Part shown: piece by piece, positions 51,613-59,696 of the stretch
Position numbering within the stretch: the first letter of the stretch is position 1
How the letters are laid out: each line of letters starts with the position of its first letter
Assembly: GCA_947488815.1 (NCBI GenBank)
Contig: CANLCC010000007.1
Span: 10,186 to 74,185 of the forward strand
Direction: 5' to 3'
Source: CAIQIA01 sp945861105
Lineage (GTDB): Bacteria > Cyanobacteriota > Cyanobacteriia > PCC-6307 > Cyanobiaceae
DNA: 64,000 nt
Program-made: the position numbers and the translations under genes
The notes under the pieces: generated by a model
What the model was told of the DNA's origin: nothing
The model's database searches: none
What the model saw: the letters and a program-made list of their open reading frames with translations, nothing else

Positions 51613-51665
51613 CGATGGCTTAATGCTTGGGCGCCCAGTTTCCGTAGTCTTCAGTACAGCCGTTC

Positions 51666-52757
51666 ATGTTGGATGACCTACCGCTGAGTTATGAAGACCA
51701 TCCCCAGTTCCTCGCCCTGCCCAATCCCTTCGCCCGCGATCTGCTGCGCCTCGACCAGTTTCTTTCGGTGGAGCCGTTTCTGGGCGCCCTCGCCCCCCTG
51801 AAATGTCTTCTGGCCAACGATGGTGCCCCGGGCTGGTGGGGCTACGGCCATGCCCGCCTGATCGGCAGCCTGCGGCTGTCGTCCCTCGTCGCCTGCGGCA
51901 ACGGCGAAGCCACCAGCCAGGGCCATGACGGGCTCCTGGTCGTTCTCAACTACGGCGGGGAGATCGGCCTGGTCCAGGGGGGGCAGCATTGGCTCTGCCG
52001 TTCGGGAGATTGCGTGGTGCTGCCCGGGGCCGACGTGCGCTGGAGCGGAGGTCCGGTCAGTGTGGTGGTGTTTGTGCTGCAACCGGACCGGCTGCTGCGT
52101 TGCGGCACGTCCATGGCCGGTCTCTCTGAACCGCTGTTGCACTGGACCCGCCAGCTGCAGCAGGCGCGGGGCTGGCGCAGCGTCAGCGATGGTCGCCGGC
52201 CGACACTGCAGCACGGGTTGCGTCAGGTGTTGCAACTGAGCAACGGCCTGGCGGATATCAGCCAGGTGCTGGTCGATCGCTTATCGCTCGATGAGCTGGT
52301 CCACGGCCTTGTGGCGGCCCTGCTGTTCGAAGACCTGCGCCGCGAGGCCTCCGTCGATCGCTTGCAGCAGCACGAGCGAACGGGGCTGGACGGGTTTGAC
52401 GAACTGCTCACCTACATCCGCCAGCACCTGGATCAACCCCTCAATCTCAGTGCTCTCGAACGGCGCAGCTTCTATTCTCGCCGTGCCCTGCAGTACGCCT
52501 TCCGCGACCGGCTGGGCTGCACCGCCACCCAGTGGATCCGGATCCAGCGGCTCGACCTGGCCCAGCGGCTGCTGCTGAATCCGACGCCCGAGCAGACCGT
52601 CGGCCAGGTGGCCCGCACCTGTGGCTACCGCAGCCACAGCCTTTTCTCGGTCGAGTACCGCCAGCGCTTCCTCGTGCGTCCATCAGATCAGCTGCGCGAG
52701 GCCCGTCAACGCCAGATGCAGGCCGCCGACGACCGCCTGCACCCGCCGGCGGATTGA
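51666..52757 (+). CDS. AraC-family transcription regulator
   Basis: A 363-residue regulator. The N-terminal part resembles the cupin-like effector domain (GGQHWLCRSGDCVVLPGADV, ligand-type sensing). The C-terminal AraC/XylS DNA-binding domain has two HTH motifs: LNLSALERRSFYSRRALQYAF and QTVGQVARTCGYRSHSLFS, joined by the conserved RIQRLDLAQRLLL. Start: ATG 51666. Divergent from the CheB-CheR-PAS gene, with 281 bp between starts, so the pair may be functionally linked. Confidence 0.9.
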   Translation: MLDDLPLSYEDHPQFLALPNPFARDLLRLDQFLSVEPFLGALAPLKCLLANDGAPGWWGYGHARLIGSLRLSSLVACGNGEATSQGHDGLLVVLNYGGEIGLVQGGQHWLCRSGDCVVLPGADVRWSGGPVSVVVFVLQPDRLLRCGTSMAGLSEPLLHWTRQLQQARGWRSVSDGRRPTLQHGLRQVLQLSNGLADISQVLVDRLSLDELVHGLVAALLFEDLRREASVDRLQQHERTGLDGFDELLTYIRQHLDQPLNLSALERRSFYSRRALQYAFRDRLGCTATQWIRIQRLDLAQRLLLNPTPEQTVGQVARTCGYRSHSLFSVEYRQRFLVRPSDQLREARQRQMQAADDRLHPPAD

Positions 52758-52841
52758 GGATCCCGTGGCCCAAACCCGCAGCGCCGGGCCGCCATCGCCG
52801 CCGGGTCGCCCTAATCGGTAGGGGCGACGCCCCTTCCGGCC

Positions 52842-54455
52842 ATGGTCCATCCCCTCGATCCGGCCCGCGGCAGCCACCGGGCCCGCCAGGAGGGGCTCGA
52901 CCCCGGCCTGCGCGCTGACCCCTACCGCGACGAGACCCACTGGCCCGACCCCTGCCGTTGCCCCGACTGTGGCGCTGTGTATCACCAGGGACGCTGGCAA
53001 TGGGCCGAAGCCCTGCGCCTCGAACCCCAGCGGCAGCGCTGTCCGGCCTGTCGCCGGCTGCACGACCGGCAACCGGCGGCGGCGTTGCAGCTCCATGGCC
53101 CGCACCTCGACAGCCTCTGGCCCGAGATCCAGCGCCTGGTGCAGCACACCGCCGAACAGGAGGGGGCTGAGCATCCCCTCGAACGCATCATGGCCATCGA
53201 CCATCCCCCCCAGGCCCCGGCGGGGGAGCGTCGACTCACGTTCACCGGCACCCACCTGGCCCATGGGGTGGCGACGGCGCTGCAGCAGGCCTACGGCGGT
53301 CAGCTGCAGGCCCGCTATCCCGAAGGGGACACGATGCTGCGGCTTGATCTGCGCCTCGAGGACGGCAGCGTCCGTCGGCAGCTGCTGCTCACCAGCCCCA
53401 GCTTTGCCGATGGCGACACCATCCCGCGGCGCCACACCGCCTGGGGGCGCAACCTCTCGCCGGCCCTGCAGTGGAGCGGCGAACCGCAGGGCACCGCCAG
53501 CTATGTGCTGATCTTCGACGACCCCGACGCTGGCGCCACACCCTGGCTGCACTGGTTGCTGCACGACATTCCCGCCGCTGTGCATCACCTGCCCGAGGGG
53601 CTCGAACCCTCCCTCGACTGGTCCCGAGGTGTGCGATACCAGGGGCCCCAACCGCCGCCGGGGCCGCCCCACCGCTACCGCCTGCGGCTGCTGGCCCTCG
53701 ACCGTCGGCTGGGGTTGCCAGCGTCTGCCGGCCTGGCGATGGTCGAAGAGGCCATGGCCGGCCATGTGCTGGCTGAAGCCACCTTCAGCGGCACCGTGGC
53801 TCCCTCGATGCAGGCTCCGGCCTCCAACGGCGACATCACCACGGTCGGGGCGGATGTGGCCGCGGCCGTGGTCGCCGACCCCGCCGCTGTCCGCGACCGG
53901 GTGCGCCGCATCACCCTCCAGGCACTGGCGGAAGGCCACCTCGATCGGGAGGCGATCCGCACCCTGGTCACGGCGGTGGTGACTGCCGCCAGTGCAGCGG
54001 CCCCGGTGGCCAGCGACAGCCCCCGGGCCCTGCGGGAGGCGGTGGCAGGGCTGGAGGCTGCCCTGGCGGTGGCCGCCGAAGCCCTGGTGCTGGCCCTCCA
54101 CGAAGCGGCGGGCCGTTCGGGGAGCTTCAGCCGCAGCTTCCTCCGCGGCCGCCAGCACGATCTGGGATTGCTGGAGGCCATGTTCCTTGAGGCCCTGCAG
54201 CAGGGAGGACAGGATGCGGCCGGGTTCGTGAACCAGACCCTGACCGAGCTGGCCAACCATGGCCGCCGGTCCGGCACCGCCGTGGGCCGGCGGGTGCGCG
54301 AGGGTTGGGATGACCTCAGCCAGGCCCTCAGCGACCGTCTCGATGACCGGCTTGAACAGGGGGTGGATGTTTTGCAGCACCAGCAGCTGCTGCTGGCGGC
54401 CATTGTCTCCGGGGTGATCGAAGGGTTGATCGATCGTCTGGCTGCCGCTCAGTGA
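52842..54455 (+). CDS. three-domain fusion: BCAM0308-like, YbhB/PEBP, DUF6781-like
   Basis: A 537-residue protein of unknown function. Residues about 15-155 match the BCAM0308-type family: DPYRDETHWPDPCRCPDC and GAVYHQGRWQW with two CxxC pairs (a zinc ribbon), RCPACRRLHDRQPAA, and EHPLERIMAI. Residues about 170-325 are a YbhB/PEBP (Raf kinase inhibitor-like) domain: GRNLSPALQWSG, IFDDPDAG, WLHWLLHDIP and PPHRYRLRLLALD. The last 200 residues are helical and Ala-rich, like DUF6781 proteins. I know these families as separate genes; the fusion is unusual. The 3' end overlaps devA by 7 bp. Confidence 0.8.
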   Translation: MVHPLDPARGSHRARQEGLDPGLRADPYRDETHWPDPCRCPDCGAVYHQGRWQWAEALRLEPQRQRCPACRRLHDRQPAAALQLHGPHLDSLWPEIQRLVQHTAEQEGAEHPLERIMAIDHPPQAPAGERRLTFTGTHLAHGVATALQQAYGGQLQARYPEGDTMLRLDLRLEDGSVRRQLLLTSPSFADGDTIPRRHTAWGRNLSPALQWSGEPQGTASYVLIFDDPDAGATPWLHWLLHDIPAAVHHLPEGLEPSLDWSRGVRYQGPQPPPGPPHRYRLRLLALDRRLGLPASAGLAMVEEAMAGHVLAEATFSGTVAPSMQAPASNGDITTVGADVAAAVVADPAAVRDRVRRITLQALAEGHLDREAIRTLVTAVVTAASAAAPVASDSPRALREAVAGLEAALAVAAEALVLALHEAAGRSGSFSRSFLRGRQHDLGLLEAMFLEALQQGGQDAAGFVNQTLTELANHGRRSGTAVGRRVREGWDDLSQALSDRLDDRLEQGVDVLQHQQLLLAAIVSGVIEGLIDRLAAAQ

Positions 54456-55231
54456 GTGCCGCCATCGCGCATGCGCCGCACGAATTCGGCCTCGGCTTCG
54501 GGGCCGGCGAGGGCACCCTCATCAACGATGATGATGCGATCAGCCACGTCAAGAATCTTGTTGTCGTGGGTGACCATGATGATCGTGGTGCCTTCACGGT
54601 CGGCCAGTTCTTTCATCAGCTCCACCACCGTGCGGCCTGATTCCTTGTCGAGGGCTGCGGTGGGTTCATCCCCCAGCACGATGCGGGGACGACTCACCAG
54701 GGCCCTGGCGATGGCCACCCGCTGGCGCTGGCCGCCCGAGAGGTTCGCGGGAAAATAATCCACCCGATCCCCCAGGCCGACCCGCTCCAGCATCTCGGCG
54801 GCCAGATGATCCAGATCCGCGTTCAGGTAGCGGTCGTGCAGTTCAAGGGCCAGGCGCACATTGCGGCGGGCATTGAGAAACATCATCAGGTTGTGGGCCT
54901 GAAAGATGAAGCCCACATTCAGCCTCAACCGGGCCAGCTGCTCTTTCGAGGCACCGTTCAGTTCCTGCCCGAGGATCCGGAGGCTGCCGTCCTGGCATGA
55001 CCGCAGGCCCCCCAGCATCGTCAGCAGCGTCGTTTTGCCCGAACCCGAGGGACCGGTGCAGATCACGATCTCGCCAGCATGGATGTCCAGCGAGATGTCG
55101 CGCAGGGCCTGTTTGCGTGATTCGCCACTGCCGAACCAGTGGTTCACATGGCTCAGGGAAATGACGGGTTCAGAGTCGGTGGCCATCGGCTCAGAAGGCA
55201 TCAGCTCAGAAGACATCAGCTCAGAAGACAT
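54449..55231 (-). CDS. devA: DevA-type ABC exporter ATP-binding protein
   Basis: ATPase of a DevBCA/MacB-like exporter. Walker A is GPSGSGKTT, Q-loop FIFQAHNLM, signature LSGGQRQRVAIARAL and Walker B VLGDEPTAALDKE, with the H-loop in VTHDNK. Core homology starts at PVISLSHVNHWFG. The start is ambiguous because a 15-bp repeat provides ATGs at 55231, 55216, 55201 and 55186, all in frame (MSSEL, MSSEL, MPSEP, MATDS... in order). The first overlaps the devC stop. In heterocystous strains DevBCA exports glycolipids; in a unicellular strain the cargo is unknown. Confidence 0.92.
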   Translation of the reverse strand: MSSELMSSELMPSEPMATDSEPVISLSHVNHWFGSGESRKQALRDISLDIHAGEIVICTGPSGSGKTTLLTMLGGLRSCQDGSLRILGQELNGASKEQLARLRLNVGFIFQAHNLMMFLNARRNVRLALELHDRYLNADLDHLAAEMLERVGLGDRVDYFPANLSGGQRQRVAIARALVSRPRIVLGDEPTAALDKESGRTVVELMKELADREGTTIIMVTHDNKILDVADRIIIVDEGALAGPEAEAEFVRRMRDGGTH

Positions 55232-55236
55232 CGGCT
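55184..55236 (-). repeat. 15-bp tandem repeat at the devC/devA junction
   Basis: Three 15-bp units plus a partial fourth (55184, 55199, 55214, 55229). On the minus strand each full unit reads ATGTCTTCTGAGCTG or close to it (the 55184 unit begins ATG with a CTTCTGAGCCG-type lead-in). Each unit contains ATG for devA and, one frame over, TCT-TCT-GA with TGA that can end devC. Gain or loss of units would keep both signals. Confidence 0.75.
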
Positions 55237-56396
55237 GGGTCAAGTTGCACCAACTTGCGGGTGGCCAGAGCGCCTGATCCGACACACATCACGAAGGTGA
55301 GCAGCAGCACCTGCAACGCCCGCTCAACGGTCATGTACACCGACAGTTTGGTGACCGTGGCCAACAGCCAGTAGAGGCCCATGGACGAGAGCACCCCGGG
55401 CACGAAGCCGACGAAAGCTAGAATTGCACTCTGCTGGATCACAACACTGATCACGTAGAAGTCGGTGTAGCCCATCGCCTTGAGTGTGGCGTACTGGGGC
55501 AGGGAGTTCATGACATCACCGAACAGGATCTGGTAGACGATGATGCTGCCCACCACAAACCCCACCAGCACCCCGAGGGTGAAAATAAAGCCCACCGACG
55601 AGTTGCGCTTCCAGTAATTCAGCTCAAGGGTCTCCAGTTCCTGGCGGGTCAGCACCTTCACAACCCCCGGCATCAGCGGTTGCAGGGCCTGCTGGACGCT
55701 GCGGGCATCGACCCCTGGCCGCAGCTGGATCAGCCCCAGTTGAATCAGGCGGGGATCGGCCGAGGGAAAGAGAAAGAAGTAGGTGCTGTCGCTGACGATC
55801 AGGTTGGCCTCCGCCGAGAACGTGGCCCCCAGTTCCACGGTGTCAACGATCCGCAGTTGCTTTTGGTTGACCTCCACGGAGGCCGAGCCCTGGCGCGCCA
55901 CGGTGGTGGCGATCGCGCCGTACTGGGCCTTGGCCCGACGGTCGAAGAGGGCGTTGCGCAGGGGCTGCAGCCGGGTCACGTCGCCTTCCAGTTCGGGAAA
56001 GGCCAGGGAGGGGCGGGACAGGTTGATGCCGTAGACGGTCACATCGAAGGAGCGGTGCGTCTCGGGGGTGATCCAGGTGGCACGGGCCATGCGCAGGGGC
56101 GCCACCCCCTCGACGCCGGCCACCCCCAGCGCCTGGTAGAGGCGGCTGCGGTCGAAGGTCTGCAGGGCCCCCAGATTGCTGTAGCCGGCGCTCACCATCA
56201 CCAGGTCGGCCCGCAGCTTCTGAATCGGTTTGCGCTGGCTGTTGTAGATGCTGTCGAGCAGGCCCAGCTGAAAGAACATCAGCAGGTTCGAGAAACTCAC
56301 CCCCGCCAGGGCGATGGTCAGCTTCACCGGGTTATGGCTCACCTGCAGCCAGGCCACGGGGGTGCGGTGCAGCAGCCGACGCAGGCCCGGGATCAT
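55221..56396 (-). CDS. devC: DevC-type ABC exporter permease
   Basis: A 391-residue MacB/FtsX-family permease. The N-terminal helix (LTIALAGVSFSNLLMFFQLGLL) is followed by a large periplasmic domain, then three C-terminal helices (FIFTLGVLVGFVVGSIIVYQ, FGDVMNSLPQYATLKAMGY, a DevC signature, and LQVLLLTFVMCVGSGALA). The stop lies in the 15-bp repeat and devA follows at once. The start ATG (56396) overlaps the devB stop by 4 nt. Confidence 0.93.
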   Translation of the reverse strand: MIPGLRRLLHRTPVAWLQVSHNPVKLTIALAGVSFSNLLMFFQLGLLDSIYNSQRKPIQKLRADLVMVSAGYSNLGALQTFDRSRLYQALGVAGVEGVAPLRMARATWITPETHRSFDVTVYGINLSRPSLAFPELEGDVTRLQPLRNALFDRRAKAQYGAIATTVARQGSASVEVNQKQLRIVDTVELGATFSAEANLIVSDSTYFFLFPSADPRLIQLGLIQLRPGVDARSVQQALQPLMPGVVKVLTRQELETLELNYWKRNSSVGFIFTLGVLVGFVVGSIIVYQILFGDVMNSLPQYATLKAMGYTDFYVISVVIQQSAILAFVGFVPGVLSSMGLYWLLATVTKLSVYMTVERALQVLLLTFVMCVGSGALATRKLVQLDPADVF

Positions 56397-57646
56397 GGCC
56401 GTGGGGCGGCGGCGGCCGCGTCAAACACCACATTCACCTGCAGATTGGAGCCGTAGCTGAGCTTGCGCCGCTGCTCCGGCGTGGGATGCAGCTGCAACCG
56501 CACCTCGAAGACGCGCTGATCCATGTTTTCGCCGGGCTGGCCGGCAAAGGTGCTCTGGCGTTGCACCTGGGGCAGCACCTTCGTCAGGGTGGCCCGCAGG
56601 CTGCCCTGGAAACCGTCGGCCGTGATGGTGGCCCCCTGGCCGAGTGACAGCCGTCCCATGTCGGTCTGGTACACCTCGGCGAGAACGATCATGTCGTCGG
56701 TGTCGGCCATCTCCAGCAGGCCGTTCTCGCCGATGCGGTCGCCGGGTCGGGCGAAGATCTTGAGGATGCGGCCGTTCTGGGGGGCGCGCACGGTGGCGAA
56801 GTCGAACTCCTGCCGGGCCCGTTCGCGGCTGGCTTCGGCCTTGCGCAGTTCACTGCGGGCGGTGAGCACATCCTCAGGCCTGACCTCACGGATCTTCTCG
56901 AGGGTCTGGCGGGCACTCTCGATCTCGGACCGCAGGCGGGCCTCGGTGGCGGCGCGGTTCTCGATTTCCTTGGCCAGATCGGCCTGGGTGGTGCTGGCAC
57001 GGGTGCGGTAGCGGTCCCGTTGCAGTTCGGACACACCGCCGGCGGTGAAGAGGCGGTCGTAGCGCTCGCGTTCGACGCGGGCTTCCTCGGCGGAGGCCCG
57101 CGCTTTGCTGATCGCCTGCTCCTGGGTGAGACGTTCGCCGGCCAGCTGTCGCTCAAGGCTCTGCACCTGGTACTCCTGGGCGCGGATCTCCCCCTGCTTG
57201 GCACCGGCCTGTACCTGGGCGAGCTTGCTGCGGTTCACGGCCACCAGCTCGTTGGCCTCGTCCAACGCGGCCTTGAGGCTTCCGTAACTGTTGAGGGTTG
57301 CCAGCGGCTGGCCCTGCTTGACCTCATCCCCTTCGCGCACCAGCAGGGTCTCGATGCGGTCACCGCTCAGCGAGGCCGCCACCGACACCCGCCGGATGTC
57401 GGATTCCGGCTGCAGCCGCCCCAGGGCCGACACCTGCCGCGCCGCGGCTGCAGGCGGTGGGGGTTGCTGACGGGGTTGGCAGGCGCCCAGCAGAGCCAGG
57501 GGCGACGCCAGGCCTAGCAGCAGGTTCAGTAGGGAGAGGCGGGCGACGGGGTGGGTTCCAGACCCACCTCCACTTCGAGGTGCTGGTCGGGATGACCGGT
57601 GATCAGCATCGCCGGACGCTGACGGGTGGCGATCTGCCAGAGCCAA
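56393..57646 (-). CDS. devB: DevB-type membrane fusion protein
   Basis: HlyD-family periplasmic adaptor linking the exporter to an outer-membrane channel. It shows a lipobox-like end of a hydrophobic segment (LLGLASPLALLGACQP), a lipoyl-like half-motif region GRLQPESDIRRVSVAASLSG, a long alpha-hairpin (about residues 130-290) and the barrel IVLAEVYQTDMGRLSLGQGA. The only standard start upstream of the signal segment in frame is TTG 57646, inside ndh, giving a 121-bp overlap and a long charged N-terminus. The true start may be a rarer codon nearer 57550. Confidence 0.85.
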   Translation of the reverse strand: MALADRHPSASGDADHRSSRPAPRSGGGSGTHPVARLSLLNLLLGLASPLALLGACQPRQQPPPPAAAARQVSALGRLQPESDIRRVSVAASLSGDRIETLLVREGDEVKQGQPLATLNSYGSLKAALDEANELVAVNRSKLAQVQAGAKQGEIRAQEYQVQSLERQLAGERLTQEQAISKARASAEEARVERERYDRLFTAGGVSELQRDRYRTRASTTQADLAKEIENRAATEARLRSEIESARQTLEKIREVRPEDVLTARSELRKAEASRERARQEFDFATVRAPQNGRILKIFARPGDRIGENGLLEMADTDDMIVLAEVYQTDMGRLSLGQGATITADGFQGSLRATLTKVLPQVQRQSTFAGQPGENMDQRVFEVRLQLHPTPEQRRKLSYGSNLQVNVVFDAAAAAPRP

Positions 57647-58905
57647 CGGGTGAGAAGGGCAACGCGGTTTTCATTCTCGGGGATGAAGGCCAGGTGGGCC
57701 AGCCCCCACAGCACCCAGCCCACAAAGCCGGTGAACCGCAGCCCCCGCAGGTCGGCCACCGCCCAGAGCGGACCGATCACCGCCATCGAGCCGAGATCGA
57801 ACCAGCGGAAGGGTTCGGCCCGCCGGCCCTCGAGTTCGGCCAGCAGGTCCTTGGCAACCCAGCCGCCCATCTGCACCGCCGGTCCGGCCATGCCGGGCAG
57901 GGGACGCTCCTCGCCCGCTGGCCGATAGGAGCAGGTGTCGCCCACCACCCGGATCTCGGGATGGTTCGGCAATGAAAAGTCGGCCAGCACCTCCACGCGA
58001 CCGCCGCGGTCGGTGGCGCAGCCGGTGCGTTCGGCCAGCAGCTTGCCCAGGGATGAGCCCCGCACGCCGGCCGTCCAGCACACCGTGGCGGCCTCGATCT
58101 GGCGGGGGGCATGCTCGCGCCGCAGGCGCACCCGTCCGGGTTCGATGCCTTCGACCATCGAGTTGAGCAGCAGCACGACGCCCTGGCTGCGCAGGTATTC
58201 CGCCGCTTCCGCCGCCAGGCGGCTGTCCATGGTGGGCAGCACCCGTTGCACCGCATCCACCAGCACCACGCGGCAGAGGGAGGGATCGAGGCGCTTGAAA
58301 TCACGGCGGATGGCGCTTTGCATCATCTCGACCACCGACCCGGCCAGTTCGCAGCCGGCGGGGCCTGCCCCCACCACCACGACCGTCTGCAGGTAGCGCT
58401 GACGGGAGCGGTCGCTGGTCTGCTCCGCTTCCTCCAGGGCGGTGAGCAGCCGCCGGCGGATCTCCTGGGCGTGCTCAAGCACCTTCATGGGGGGGGCCAG
58501 GGGGCGCCACTCCTCATGGCCGAAGTAGGCACTGCCGGACCCGGTGGCCAGCACCAGCCGGTCGTAGCCGATGCGGCGGCCATTGCAGATCAGTTCGCAG
58601 CGGTCGGGGTCGATGTCGGTGACCTCGCCCAGCAGCACCCGCACATTGGGGGCCTGGCCGACCATCTGACGCAGGGGGGAGGCCACATCGGCGGCCGAGA
58701 CGAGACCCGACGCCACCTGGTACAGCAACGGCTGGAACAGGTTGAAGTTGCGCTTGTCGATCAGGGTCACGCGCACCGACCGATGGCCGAGGCTGTGGCA
58801 GATCTTGAGGCCGGCGAAGCCACCACCCACGACCACCACATGGGGCCAGGCCTCCATGCCGGCGACCTCCGGATCGTCCAGGACGGGGGTGGGCGCCAGA
58901 ACCAT
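57526..58905 (-). CDS. ndh: type-2 NADH dehydrogenase (NDH-2)
   Basis: Non-proton-pumping NAD(P)H:quinone oxidoreductase at the membrane face. The 459-residue protein has an FAD fold at the N-terminus (VVVVGGGFAGLKICHSLG), the NDH-2 RNFNLFQPLLYQVASG segment, a second nucleotide fold for NADH (VVVVGAGPAGCELAGSV) and VGDTCSYRPAG with PAVQMGGWVAKDL. A C-terminal hydrophobic anchor (FTGFVGWVLWGLAHLAF) attaches it to the membrane. Start: ATG 58905 (MVLAPTPVL). devB follows with an overlap, suggesting one transcript. Confidence 0.93.
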   Translation of the reverse strand: MVLAPTPVLDDPEVAGMEAWPHVVVVGGGFAGLKICHSLGHRSVRVTLIDKRNFNLFQPLLYQVASGLVSAADVASPLRQMVGQAPNVRVLLGEVTDIDPDRCELICNGRRIGYDRLVLATGSGSAYFGHEEWRPLAPPMKVLEHAQEIRRRLLTALEEAEQTSDRSRQRYLQTVVVVGAGPAGCELAGSVVEMMQSAIRRDFKRLDPSLCRVVLVDAVQRVLPTMDSRLAAEAAEYLRSQGVVLLLNSMVEGIEPGRVRLRREHAPRQIEAATVCWTAGVRGSSLGKLLAERTGCATDRGGRVEVLADFSLPNHPEIRVVGDTCSYRPAGEERPLPGMAGPAVQMGGWVAKDLLAELEGRRAEPFRWFDLGSMAVIGPLWAVADLRGLRFTGFVGWVLWGLAHLAFIPENENRVALLTRWLWQIATRQRPAMLITGHPDQHLEVEVGLEPTPSPASPY

Positions 58906-58942
58906 GGGGTCTCGTGCGACGAAGTGTGAGGTTATCGGTCGA

Positions 58943-59128
58943 TCAGCTGCTGCGGCGCTGAACCCGCTGCAGATCGTGCAGCCCTTCAAGCTGGTTGTGC
59001 ACGCTCACCAGCTGGGCCTGGATGTGCTCGGTGTTCTGCAGCTGGATCAGATGTCGCAGCACCGACTGGATGTGGTCCTTGCAATCAATCAGCCGATGGC
59101 AGGTGGTGGTGCCGGGCTCGTAGGGCAT
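58943..59128 (-). CDS. small hypothetical protein
   Basis: A 61-residue protein, predicted helical with a Leu/Gln-rich stretch (SVLRHLIQLQNTEHIQAQL), and two Cys near the N-terminus (TTCHRLIDCKDH, CX6C-like). It starts with ATG 59128 and ends 37 bp before ndh. No family known to me. Codon use fits the genome, so it is probably expressed. Confidence 0.6.
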   Translation of the reverse strand: MPYEPGTTTCHRLIDCKDHIQSVLRHLIQLQNTEHIQAQLVSVHNQLEGLHDLQRVQRRSS

Positions 59129-59192
59129 GGCGCAGGAAGACGACGGCAGGGGGATGACGCAGTGATAGCCCGGGCTGCGAGGGGCTGCGGTG

Positions 59193-59480
59193 TCATCGGC
59201 TGCTGTTCAGCACCGGGTGGCTGTAGCTGGGGTCCAGCCAGCACCGGGGCAGGGTCTCGCCGGAGGGAAAGCGCAGCTCGTTCTTGGCGAACGGTTCCGG
59301 GTCCTGCAGTTCCTCCCCGGCATGCAGACGTCCCTCGACCTGGGGGGAGAAGGGGTTGTAGAGCTGCGCCGGTTGCAGCACCTCCACCAGGCTGCCGTGG
59401 GGGAGCGAGAGCAGGAACATCGAGGTGTCGCGCTGGGGATGGTGCTCGCTTACCCGCGGCGGCGGCGCGGGGCGGGCCAT
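59193..59480 (-). CDS. conserved cyanobacterial hypothetical protein
   Basis: A 95-residue soluble protein with segments TSMFLLSLPHGSLVEVLQPA, YNPFSPQVEGRLHAGEELQD and PEPFAKNELRFPSGETLPRC. I recall this pattern as a widespread cyanobacterial family of unknown role, sometimes misnamed acetyltransferase. No catalytic motif is obvious; the single Cys near the C-terminus (LPRCWLDP) is conserved in my recollection. Start: ATG 59480; the frame extends further upstream (to 59648) with low-complexity Pro-rich sequence. Confidence 0.8.
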   Translation of the reverse strand: MARPAPPPRVSEHHPQRDTSMFLLSLPHGSLVEVLQPAQLYNPFSPQVEGRLHAGEELQDPEPFAKNELRFPSGETLPRCWLDPSYSHPVLNSSR

Positions 59481-59555
59481 TCTGGCCAGCGTCAGGACCT
59501 GCTCACCTGGGGCCTGCTCCGGGGACCCGACCCAGGCTGTGGCAGGGGTGTGACA

Positions 59556-59576
59556 GGCCGCCGGGGGGGGGCGGCC
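59556..59576. repeat. G-rich inverted repeat
   Basis: GGCCGCC (59556-59562) and GGCGGCC (59570-59576) can form a 7-bp stem around a run of G residues, in the 216-bp spacer between the hypothetical gene and the glutathionyl-hydroquinone reductase gene. No T-tract follows on either strand, so terminator function is doubtful. Confidence 0.35.
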
Positions 59577-59696
59577 TCCACCCCAGGATTCGGTGTCGAC
59601 CGGGGCCAGATCGGCGGCCAGCAGCAGCGGTGGGGGCAGCGGCACCATGGTCCTGACGGCATCTCGGGGCCATCCTGAAGCCAGCGTGAGCCCGGC

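Noticed and set aside
52683..54380. A 565-codon open frame on the minus strand opposite the three-domain fusion
   Set aside because: No recognisable domains; low-complexity Gly/Gln/Val text typical of antisense reading of a real gene.
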